The position numbers were made by a program, and so were the translations under genes. Positions 7,125-12,117 of a DNA stretch of 12,117 nucleotides are shown piece after piece. Origin of the DNA: JBKEAR01 sp047972425 (GTDB taxonomy: Bacteria; Pseudomonadota; Alphaproteobacteria; JBKEAR01); the NCBI GenBank assembly GCA_047972425.1, contig JBKEAR010000037.1, positions 1 to 12,117 on the forward strand, given 5' to 3'. The notes under the pieces were generated by a model. That model was not told where the DNA came from, did no database searches, and saw only the letters and a list, made by a program, of their open reading frames with translations. Every line of letters starts with the position of its first letter. The first letter of the stretch is position 1.

Positions 7125-8249
7125 TTACCAATCCACCCATTGCTTATTTTGGGCGGCTTTAAGCATTTTAGATGTCATTTTAATACCGCATAACCCGGCA
7201 TGTTGCTGCACATCTCGCGGTGTATATAACTTATTTTCCCTGATATTTTCAGCAAAATCATCGTAAAGATTTTTAAAGCGATAGCGGCCGTTAAATTGCT
7301 CTTGAGTCATATTATGGCTATCTTCACAAAATTCCGTAAATGGCTCAAAATTCGGTATGGCATCTATTTTAATCTGATGGCGCTCATGGTTTTCATCAAT
7401 TACCCAAAAATCATCCTCAAACACATGATATTCCACGGCTTTGTTTATCCCATTGATGGTAATCTGGTAATGATTCACATCCGTTAATGATAAACTATAA
7501 CGAATATTCATTAGTAAATTATCCGGATATTGCAGTAAGATTTGCCCACCATCACTCAGCTCCCGCTCATCATAAATTTTTTGCATACTACCCGTAAGCG
7601 AAATGGGCGCATCATTCACCAATTGACGGCAATATTCAAATATATGCACCGCTACATCGCCTAAAGCTCCGGTGCCCACATCTTTTTTAAAGCGCCAAGC
7701 CTGTTTATGCATTTTATGGTTACTATCCAGCTCGGGCAAGCCCCTGCCCCAATCGGCAATCAGTTTACCGCTAATCTGATAAATTGCCCCAAAGTCCGGC
7801 TGGCTGATATATTCCTTCATCGCCCGATAAGTTGGGTCTCCCGATACTGTATAAGTAACCTCTAAACGTTTTTGATTTTTTATAGCTAAATCTATTAAAA
7901 TTTGTGCTTGTCCATCATTTTCACATAAGGGTTTATCGCAAATAACATGTATCTTATGCTCAAGGGCAAAACGGCACATCTCAAAATGCAAATGGTCGGG
8001 CGTTACAATAATCACCGCCCTTGCACCATCTTCCCTTTGGGCTTCTTGGGTAATTAAATCTTGCCAATGAGTATAAAGCCTTGGGCTAAAACGCACATTT
8101 TGGGCAGTTTCTTTGTTACGCTCCTCATTGGCCGAAAAACAAGCGGCCACCAGCTCATATTGCCCACTTAACATTAAGGCATCTCGGTGCGATGCCCCAA
8201 TCATACTACCAATTCCCCCGCCTAACATAGCAATACGGATTTTTTCCAT
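7125..8249 (-). CDS. Gfo/Idh/MocA-family NAD(P)-dependent oxidoreductase
   Basis: This 374-aa protein of the glucose-fructose oxidoreductase/inositol dehydrogenase/MocA family would oxidise or reduce a sugar or polyol with NAD(P). The N-terminal Rossmann fold has GGGIGSMIG (residues 10-18). VTPDHLH (82-88) and CDKPL (104-108) correspond to the family's TPxxxH and EKP motifs, with K106 as the likely catalytic lysine. GTGALGDVAVH matches the GDxxxH region that holds substrate-binding residues. There is no signal peptide, so it is cytoplasmic. GAGGAAAGG precedes the ATG. It is convergent with the transporter and divergent from the SorC-type regulator, which suggests it is controlled by that regulator or supports use of the imported sugar. 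The substrate cannot be deduced. Confidence 0.92.
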   Translation of the reverse strand: MEKIRIAMLGGGIGSMIGASHRDALMLSGQYELVAACFSANEERNKETAQNVRFSPRLYTHWQDLITQEAQREDGARAVIIVTPDHLHFEMCRFALEHKIHVICDKPLCENDGQAQILIDLAIKNQKRLEVTYTVSGDPTYRAMKEYISQPDFGAIYQISGKLIADWGRGLPELDSNHKMHKQAWRFKKDVGTGALGDVAVHIFEYCRQLVNDAPISLTGSMQKIYDERELSDGGQILLQYPDNLLMNIRYSLSLTDVNHYQITINGINKAVEYHVFEDDFWVIDENHERHQIKIDAIPNFEPFTEFCEDSHNMTQEQFNGRYRFKNLYDDFAENIRENKLYTPRDVQQHAGLCGIKMTSKMLKAAQNKQWVDW

Positions 8250-8402
8250 CTTTAATAACCTTTCCTCTCACAATAAAATTATAATTTAAAGCTTATCGGA
8301 GTTTTTAACCCTATTCAAATAATTAATATCGCATCACAACTGATTGACCCATAATTTTTGCTTCATTATCAATATCTCAACATACAAGGCTGAATAATTA
8401 TG

Positions 8403-8441
8403 TTGACTTTTATTCGCCATAGCTTTAATTAAAGCAGTCAA
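8403..8441. promoter_or_regulatory. Nested inverted repeats between oxidoreductase and SorC-type regulator
   Basis: A perfect 14-bp palindrome, GCTTTAATTAAAGC (8422-8435), abuts the right arm of a wider inverted repeat, TTGACT (8403-8408) and AGTCAA (8436-8441). Either TTGACT could also serve as a -35 box, but I find no convincing -10 partner. For the minus-strand gene a TATAAT occurs at 8278-8283 without a clear -35. The palindromes are the best candidate binding site for the adjacent regulator. Confidence 0.4.
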
Positions 8442-8504
8442 GGGGAGAAAAAATACAATATATAGCGCAGTTTCGTTATATTTATTGATGAGAATAAGGT
8501 TACC

Positions 8505-9449
8505 ATGATGGATAAGCAAAATGATTTGCGCCTTTTAGTGAAAATTGCATCACTATATTATGAAGAAGGTTTAAATCAGTCACAAATTGCCCACGATTTA
8601 AATATATCGCAATCATTTGTTTCTCGTGCCATAAAACGCTGCCATAACGAAGGCTTAGTCAAAGTGAGCGTTATTCATCCATCGGGAACATTTGTAATGA
8701 GTGAGCGTAAATTACAACAAAAATATAAAATTAAACAAGTGATTATTGTTGATATCGAAGATAATTCTACCCCCAATATGCTCAAACGCGCCGTTGGCTC
8801 GGCTGCGGCAAATTATTTACAAACAAGCCTTAAACCAACGGCTTTAGTAGGCATATCCTCATGGAGTACCTTTATTAGTGCCATGGTCGACTCACTACAC
8901 CCCCATGATGCAACAGCCAAAGGCGTTATCCAAATTTTAGGGGGTGTTGGCCATAACCGTAACTTACAAGCCAATATTTTGGCCAATCATTTGGCTAAAC
9001 TACTCAATTGCCCCGCTTATTTATTGCCCACAACATCATCGGCACAAACATTAGAAGAAAAAAATCATCAACTCGCCAACCCCGAATTGGCCGAGGTTGT
9101 GGATTTATTCCCAAAGGTGGATGTTGCCATAGTGGGTATCGGCACCAGTGAACCTTCGGATCTCATTCGTAATTTGGGCATTATTTATAAAGAGGAAACC
9201 AAAGAGCAACTCAATAACCGTGGTGCGGTGGGCGATATTTGCTTGCATTATTACGATAAAGCCGGCAAACCGATATTTTCAGACGATGAAGACATGGTTA
9301 TCTCCATGACCTTACCGCAGCTTAAAGAATGCCCCGAGGTCATTGCCCTAGCTGGTGGCTTAGAAAAAGTTGAGGCCATTAAAGGCGCCCTTAACGGCGG
9401 CTATATTGATGTTTTGGTGACTGATAGAATTACAGCTGCACAGTTGTAA
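8505..9449 (+). CDS. SorC/DeoR-type sugar-binding transcriptional regulator
   Basis: This 314-aa regulator has an N-terminal helix-turn-helix (about residues 8-55: LVKIASLYYEEGLNQSQIAHDLNISQSFVSRAIKRC, given here by position and ends only as a motif) and a C-terminal SorC-type sugar-binding domain. The latter resembles a sugar-phosphate isomerase fold, with QILGGVG, DVAIVGIG and a GAVGDICLHYYD loop. Such proteins usually sense phosphorylated sugars. ATG codons occur at 8505 and 8508; AAGG (8496-8499) favours the second slightly. It is divergent from the oxidoreductase and probably controls it. The stop codon lies 2 bp before the left end of an IS element. The protein ends ...VTDRITAAQL, close to the normal family end, so it seems intact or nearly so, but its own terminator is gone. 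Confidence 0.9.
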   Translation: MMDKQNDLRLLVKIASLYYEEGLNQSQIAHDLNISQSFVSRAIKRCHNEGLVKVSVIHPSGTFVMSERKLQQKYKIKQVIIVDIEDNSTPNMLKRAVGSAAANYLQTSLKPTALVGISSWSTFISAMVDSLHPHDATAKGVIQILGGVGHNRNLQANILANHLAKLLNCPAYLLPTTSSAQTLEEKNHQLANPELAEVVDLFPKVDVAIVGIGTSEPSDLIRNLGIIYKEETKEQLNNRGAVGDICLHYYDKAGKPIFSDDEDMVISMTLPQLKECPEVIALAGGLEKVEAIKGALNGGYIDVLVTDRITAAQL

Positions 9450-9451
9450 AC

Positions 9452-9463
9452 GGTGTTGTCAGA
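9452..9463. repeat. Terminal inverted repeat, left IS copy, left end
   Basis: GGTGTTGTCAGA pairs with the inward-read right end at 10247-10258 (GGAATTGTCAAA). The GG plus TTGTCA core is shared by all four IS ends in the window. Confidence 0.8.
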
Positions 9464-9569
9464 CGAACTCTAACTCGTCTCAAAACTCCTAAATTGCGTA
9501 GTTATCTTAAGCAATAGAAAGTTCACGCCACTCGGTAAGCGCCGCTTCTCTCTTTTTTTTAAATTCTTC

Positions 9570-10205
9570 TCATGTGTAGTAATGTCGCTCCTTGTTAAAA
9601 TGGTTGTAAACTGCGCCTTGAATAGAGGTAAATCTCTGCAAACTTTCCTCTTTTCTAAAGTACTTCATTGCTCGCTCTCGCCTTCGAAAGACAAGATGCG
9701 AATTCTCTGCTCGATTATTCTTATATCTGCCAACTTCTTGCTTCAAAACCATCGATAAATCCCTAAGGGCGGCTCTATATGACGCTAATCTATCCGTTAC
9801 TATTTTATGTGGATTTCCGTATTTTTTCATCAGTTTCTTTAGGAATTTTAAAGCTTCTCGCTTATTGCGCTTTTTACTCACATAAGCTTCTAATACTTCA
9901 CCTTCTTGGTCAACTGCTCGCCACAAATAATAGCGTTTCCCTTTGATTTTTACAAAGACTTCATCTATATGCCATTGCCAATTTGAGTAGCAATTTCTCC
10001 GCTTTTTCCTTATGGATTTAGCGAATTTGTCTCCAAATCTGCGCCACCAAAATCTAACAGCTTCATGGCTGATTTCTATGCCTCGTTCATGTAATATATC
10101 TTCTACTTGGCGTAAACTTAACGGATAACGAACATAATACATGACCGCTAAGCGGATGATTTGTTCACTTGTTTTAAAATATTTAAATAGATTTTTCTTT
10201 TTCAT
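9570..10205 (-). CDS. IS6-family transposase, truncated by a nonsense codon
   Basis: This is a 211-aa DDE transposase. An N-terminal helix-turn-helix (about residues 12-58) is followed by an RNase H-like catalytic core with D81 (HIDE), D138 (TDR) and E167 (NNRAEN). Beside the other copy it differs at 11 of 211 residues. It ends early: where the other copy has AAA AGG (K R), this one has ACA TGA. After that TGA the frame continues open to a TAA at 9507-9509 and encodes the same C-terminal tail (EEFKKKREAALTEWRELSIA). The full gene was therefore 9507-10205, 232 aa, and 21 residues are lost. The catalytic triad remains, so activity is uncertain. Confidence 0.92.
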   Translation of the reverse strand: MKKKNLFKYFKTSEQIIRLAVMYYVRYPLSLRQVEDILHERGIEISHEAVRFWWRRFGDKFAKSIRKKRRNCYSNWQWHIDEVFVKIKGKRYYLWRAVDQEGEVLEAYVSKKRNKREALKFLKKLMKKYGNPHKIVTDRLASYRAALRDLSMVLKQEVGRYKNNRAENSHLVFRRRERAMKYFRKEESLQRFTSIQGAVYNHFNKERHYYT

Positions 10206-10211
10206 TTCAAC

Positions 10212-10240
10212 ATAATATCAAAAAATCACAACCTAAACAA
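10212..10240 (-). promoter_or_regulatory. Transposase promoter, left IS copy
   Basis: On the minus strand, TTGTTT (10235-10240), 17 bp, TATTAT (10212-10217) with TG one base upstream (extended -10). The same layout occurs in the other copy, which supports it. Confidence 0.6.
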
Positions 10241-10246
10241 TTTTAA

Positions 10247-10258
10247 TTTGACAATTCC
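10247..10258. repeat. Terminal inverted repeat, left IS copy, right end
   Basis: Read inward this is GGAATTGTCAAA. The base after 10258 is where the similarity between the two IS copies stops, which fixes the boundary. Confidence 0.8.
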
Positions 10259-10297
10259 TATTTGTATGATATCACCTATTTTTACTCTTTTTGCCAT
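10259..10297 (-). pseudogene. 5' fragment of a second immunity-like gene, cut by IS
   Basis: An ATG at 10295-10297 with AAGGA 8 nt upstream opens 13 codons, MAKRVKIGDIIQI, before the frame runs into the IS end. These residues match the start of the neighbouring immunity-like protein (MLKRKTVKIGDIFQI), so this was a paralogous tandem gene. The ATG overlaps a TAA in another frame (TAATG), the kind of junction seen in translationally coupled operons. Everything downstream was lost at the IS junction. Confidence 0.7.
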
Positions 10298-10339
10298 TAT
10301 TTAAATCCTTCATATCCTGCTTGTTTTAAAAAATGGCCT

Positions 10340-10810
10340 TTATATATAATCTCGTTCAACTCGATAATTGGTTTCTATTCTCTCTATTAATAAAGGGGCA
10401 CTTGGCAAAGATGGGCCTTCTGGATATTTTTTTTCTTCTTCAGTTAAGGGCCTATGTACTCTCCACTCTTTATCACCATCCCAAAAAAACCACATAGTGT
10501 CATTTCCTTTAAAAAAATTTGTTCCTTTAAATATTGGGAACTCTTTTAAGTGATTGGATACAGGAACATTATCAACTAAAGCAAATAATCCTTCTCGAAC
10601 AGCATAATTAATTACAAAACAAGTAATCAATTGTGGTTCTTTCGATACAATCTCCGTAAAGTCTTTTGGTGTTTTATCGAAAAACTCCCTAAATATAGCG
10701 ACAACATAACCCCATTTTTTACTTTTATTGATTATTTGACCATAGCATACGCCTTTTGATGTAAGTATTTGAAAAATATCCCCAATTTTCACTGTTTTTC
10801 TTTTTAACAT
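10340..10810 (-). CDS. Immunity protein of a polymorphic toxin system (Imm26-like)
   Basis: This is a 156-aa soluble protein with no signal peptide or membrane segment. The N-terminus, VKIGDIFQILTSKGVCYGQII, and the following beta-rich, aromatic stretch (KWGYVVAIFREFF) resemble the Imm26-type immunity proteins that protect a cell from its own contact-dependent or secreted toxin; the family name is my recognition, not a search result. It starts 16 bp after the stop of the toxin fragment, with AAGGA overlapping that stop, which is the standard toxin-then-immunity order. The mature toxin is gone, so it may now act as an orphan immunity gene. A different frame at its 3' end stays open to the next gene (10300-10374), which hints at a possible frameshift of its C-terminus. 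Confidence 0.75.
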   Translation of the reverse strand: MLKRKTVKIGDIFQILTSKGVCYGQIINKSKKWGYVVAIFREFFDKTPKDFTEIVSKEPQLITCFVINYAVREGLFALVDNVPVSNHLKEFPIFKGTNFFKGNDTMWFFWDGDKEWRVHRPLTEEEKKYPEGPSLPSAPLLIERIETNYRVERDYI

Positions 10811-10826
10811 TATAGCTAAGTCCTTA

Positions 10827-11094
10827 TTAGTTTGTCCATTGATAATCTACATTATCTAAAATTTTCTTGCCCCTTATTAAGGCTACTTCGTAAGCTGTTG
10901 GATTTTTAACAGGAGAAATTGAATTGATTTTATTTAACAATGTACCCCCATTTTTACCTAATCCATGATATTCAATTAACACTTGCTCTACTGCGCGTGC
11001 ATCTGCTCGAGTAAAGTTTTCTAATTCTTCACCTTTAATGCCGTTTGCTATCGCTTTTCTGTACAAAGCCTCTGCATTTTCACCATCGGCCTTG
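10827..11094 (-). pseudogene. 3' fragment of a polymorphic toxin gene (C-terminal toxin tip), cut by IS
   Basis: About 88 codons remain, from KADGENAEALYRKA to ...VDYQWTN. The text FTRADARAVEQVLIEYHGLG followed by GGTLLNKINSISP resembles toxin tips at the C-termini of RHS/CdiA-type polymorphic toxins. The E in AVEQxLI and the LLNKI segment are reminiscent of the distal half of GIY-YIG (Tox-URI) nucleases; this assignment is tentative. The upstream delivery part and any GIY/YIG strands are missing because the IS begins at 11095. An apparent ATG at 11126 lies inside the IS and would add 11 residues of IS-derived or junction origin (MRPVRVCLTTP), so it is not the native start. The immunity-like gene follows after 16 bp. 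Confidence 0.75.
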
Positions 11095-11106
11095 GGTGTT
11101 GTCAGA
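11095..11106. repeat. Terminal inverted repeat, right IS copy, left end
   Basis: GGTGTTGTCAGA is identical to the left copy's left end. Just outside it (11094 and lower) the toxin reading frame begins. Confidence 0.8.
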
Positions 11107-11149
11107 CAAACTCTAACTGGTCTCAAAACTCCTAAATTACAGAAGAACC

Positions 11150-11848
11150 TTAAGCAATAGAAAGGTTACGCCACTCGGTAAGTGCCGCTTCTCTTTTCTG
11201 TTTAAATTCTTCCCTTTTGTAGTAATGTCTTTCATGGTTAAAATGGTTGTAAATTGCTCCTTGAATTGAGGTAAATCTCTGCAAACTCTCCTCTTTTCTG
11301 AAGTATTTCATGGCTCGTTCTCGCCTTCGAAAGACAAGATGCGAGTTTTCCGCTCGATTGTTCTTATATCTGCCGACTTCCTGCTTTAAAACCATCGATA
11401 AATCCTTAAGAGCAGCTCGGTAAGAAGCTAATCTATCCGTTACTATTTTATGTGGATTTCCATACTTTCTCATCAGTTTCTTTAGGAACTTTAACGCTTC
11501 TCGTTTGTTACGCTTTTTGCTCACATTAGCTTCTAATACCTCGCCTTCTTGGTCAACTGCTCGCCACAGATAATAACGTTTCCCTTTGATTTTTACAAAA
11601 ACTTCATCTAGATGCCATTGCCAATTTGAGTGGCAATTTCTCCGCTTTTCCCTTATGGATTTAGCGAATTTATCTCCAAATCTGCGCCACCAAAATCTGA
11701 CGGCTTCATGGCTGATTTCTATGCCTCGTTCATGTAATATATCTTCTACTTGGCGTAAACTTAAGGGATAACGAACATAATACATGACCGCTAAGCGGAT
11801 GATTTGTTCACTCGTTTTGAAATATTTAAAAGGATTTTTCTTCATCAT
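11150..11848 (-). CDS. IS6-family transposase, full length
   Basis: This is a 232-aa DDE transposase of the IS6 family, which transposes by replicative cointegration. It has the helix-turn-helix region (about residues 12-58), then D81 (HLDE), D138 (TDR) and E167 (NNRAEN), with R174 seven residues on. The complete tail ends EWRNLSIA. The frame is intact, so this copy is likely the active one and could act on the ends of both copies. The ATG is followed by a second ATG codon (MMKKN); no strong Shine-Dalgarno is visible. The length fits the family. Confidence 0.95.
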   Translation of the reverse strand: MMKKNPFKYFKTSEQIIRLAVMYYVRYPLSLRQVEDILHERGIEISHEAVRFWWRRFGDKFAKSIREKRRNCHSNWQWHLDEVFVKIKGKRYYLWRAVDQEGEVLEANVSKKRNKREALKFLKKLMRKYGNPHKIVTDRLASYRAALKDLSMVLKQEVGRYKNNRAENSHLVFRRRERAMKYFRKEESLQRFTSIQGAIYNHFNHERHYYKREEFKQKREAALTEWRNLSIA

Positions 11849-11854
11849 TTCAAT

Positions 11855-11883
11855 ACTATATCAAAAAACTACACCCTAAACAA
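11855..11883 (-). promoter_or_regulatory. Transposase promoter, right IS copy
   Basis: On the minus strand, TTGTTT (11878-11883), 17 bp, TATAGT (11855-11860) with an upstream TG (TGATATAGT). Position and spacing match the left copy. Confidence 0.6.
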
Positions 11884-11889
11884 TTTTAA

Positions 11890-11901
11890 TCTGACAATTC
11901 C
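11890..11901. repeat. Terminal inverted repeat, right IS copy, right end
   Basis: Read inward this is GGAATTGTCAGA. The similarity to the left copy stops after 11901. Confidence 0.8.
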
Positions 11902-12117
11902 ATACTAATATTCCTTTCTGTAAGTGAGTTTATCCTTAAACTACTAACTTATTTCTGGGACTAATTATAGGGGGCACGTCAGTTCAATTGACGAGCTTTT
12001 TAATATCGAATCATTTTATTCGAGATAGGCTATATAACTTCACTCATCTTTATTATTACGGCTAAAAAAGTTGTATTCTTTATAATCAATACAATATAGA
12101 AAAATTATATATATAAC
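11902..12117. other. AT-rich non-coding flank with three short inverted repeats
   Basis: No credible coding frame is seen. Three perfect inverted repeats occur in order: CGTCA/TGACG (11977-11981 and 11989-11993), followed by AGCTTTTT; TCGAAT/ATTCGA (12006-12011 and 12018-12023); and TTGTATT/AATACAA (12071-12077 and 12088-12094). The first resembles a weak plus-strand terminator. The others could be operators for a gene beyond the right edge, or chance in AT-rich DNA. Confidence 0.4.

Larger units (their letters stand above)
9452..10258 (-). mobile_element. IS6-family insertion sequence, left copy
   Basis: The ends were found by comparing the two copies in the window. The left end reads GGTGTTGTCAGA and the right end, read inward, GGAATTGTCAAA (9 of 12 identical). 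The length is 807 bp with 53-55 bp non-coding margins on each side of the transposase frame. The left margin contains AGACGA (9461-9466) and TCGTCT (9475-9480), a 6-bp stem that is only partly kept in the other copy. No flanking direct repeat is seen. Its left end lies 2 bp after the regulator's stop. Confidence 0.88.
9452..11901. mobile_element. Pseudo-compound-transposon-like block with two direct IS6-family copies
   Basis: Two 807-bp IS copies in the same orientation flank 836 bp (10259-11094) of a toxin/immunity locus that is cut at both ends. The passenger is unrelated to the flanking sugar locus. No 8-bp duplication is visible: the outer flanks are TTGTAAAC and ATACTAAT, and the inner flanks are TATTTGTA and CGGCCTTG. 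IS6 elements are known to form such direct-repeat units by cointegration. Whether this one moves is unknown. Confidence 0.65.
11095..11901 (-). mobile_element. IS6-family insertion sequence, right copy
   Basis: This copy is 807 bp, the same length and orientation as the left copy. The left end is GGTGTTGTCAGA and the right end, read inward, GGAATTGTCAGA (10 of 12 identical). It encodes a full-length transposase. Its left end interrupts the toxin gene. The right flank (11902 onward) does not continue the toxin frame, so the sequence upstream of the toxin was replaced rather than merely separated. Confidence 0.9.

Noticed and set aside
7060..7266. 68-codon plus-strand frame after the second permease
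   Set aside because: It spans the terminator hairpin and then lies antisense to the oxidoreductase gene.
11095..11126. ATG at 11126 as the native start of a 99-aa gene
   Set aside because: The codon and the first 11 residues come from the IS end or the junction codon; the toxin part is a 3' fragment.
9444..11909. Target-site duplications around the IS copies
   Set aside because: The flanks TTGTAAAC, TATTTGTA, CGGCCTTG and ATACTAAT do not match in any pairing.

Overview
The window looks like an accessory stretch of an AT-rich proteobacterial chromosome. Two weak clues point to an alphaproteobacterium: the transposases match the IS6-family subgroup I associate with that class (ends like ...REEFKQKREAALTEWRNL), and the sugar locus has a LacI-type operator with TTGACA/TGTCAA half-sites. 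The type II-C-like CRISPR repeat is compatible with many proteobacteria. No rRNA, tRNA or cas gene is visible.

Bases 1-1261 hold the end of a CRISPR array: 18 complete 36-bp repeats, a partial repeat at the left edge, a degenerate terminal repeat, and 19 spacers of 29-30 nt. The array continues beyond the left edge. Read on the minus strand, each repeat carries its own -35 and extended -10 promoter, as in Neisseria-type II-C arrays.

Bases 1269-7106 form a sugar-utilisation locus. A cytoplasmic GH32 beta-fructosidase (minus) is divergent from a LacI-family regulator (plus). The regulator is followed by a periplasmic sugar-binding protein and two MalF/MalG-type permeases, ending in a strong terminator. 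An 18-bp palindrome with a central CG lies between the divergent genes, over the -35 box of the GH32 promoter. The likely logic is that a fructose-containing oligosaccharide is imported, cut inside the cell and sensed by the regulator. No ATPase gene is present.

Bases 7125-9449 hold a Gfo/Idh/MocA-family oxidoreductase (minus), convergent with the transporter, and a divergent SorC/DeoR-type regulator (plus). Their 255-bp intergenic region contains a 14-bp palindrome nested in a wider inverted repeat.

Bases 9452-11901 are a pseudo-compound-transposon-like block: two same-orientation 807-bp IS6-family elements bracketing 836 bp of a polymorphic toxin/immunity locus. The passenger contains the 3' end of a toxin gene cut by the right IS, one apparently complete immunity-like gene, and the first 13 codons of a second related immunity-like gene cut by the left IS. 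The left transposase has lost its last 21 residues to a nonsense codon. No target-site duplications are seen, which suggests recombination or adjacent deletion rather than simple insertion.

Bases 11902-12117 are AT-rich and non-coding, with three short perfect inverted repeats.
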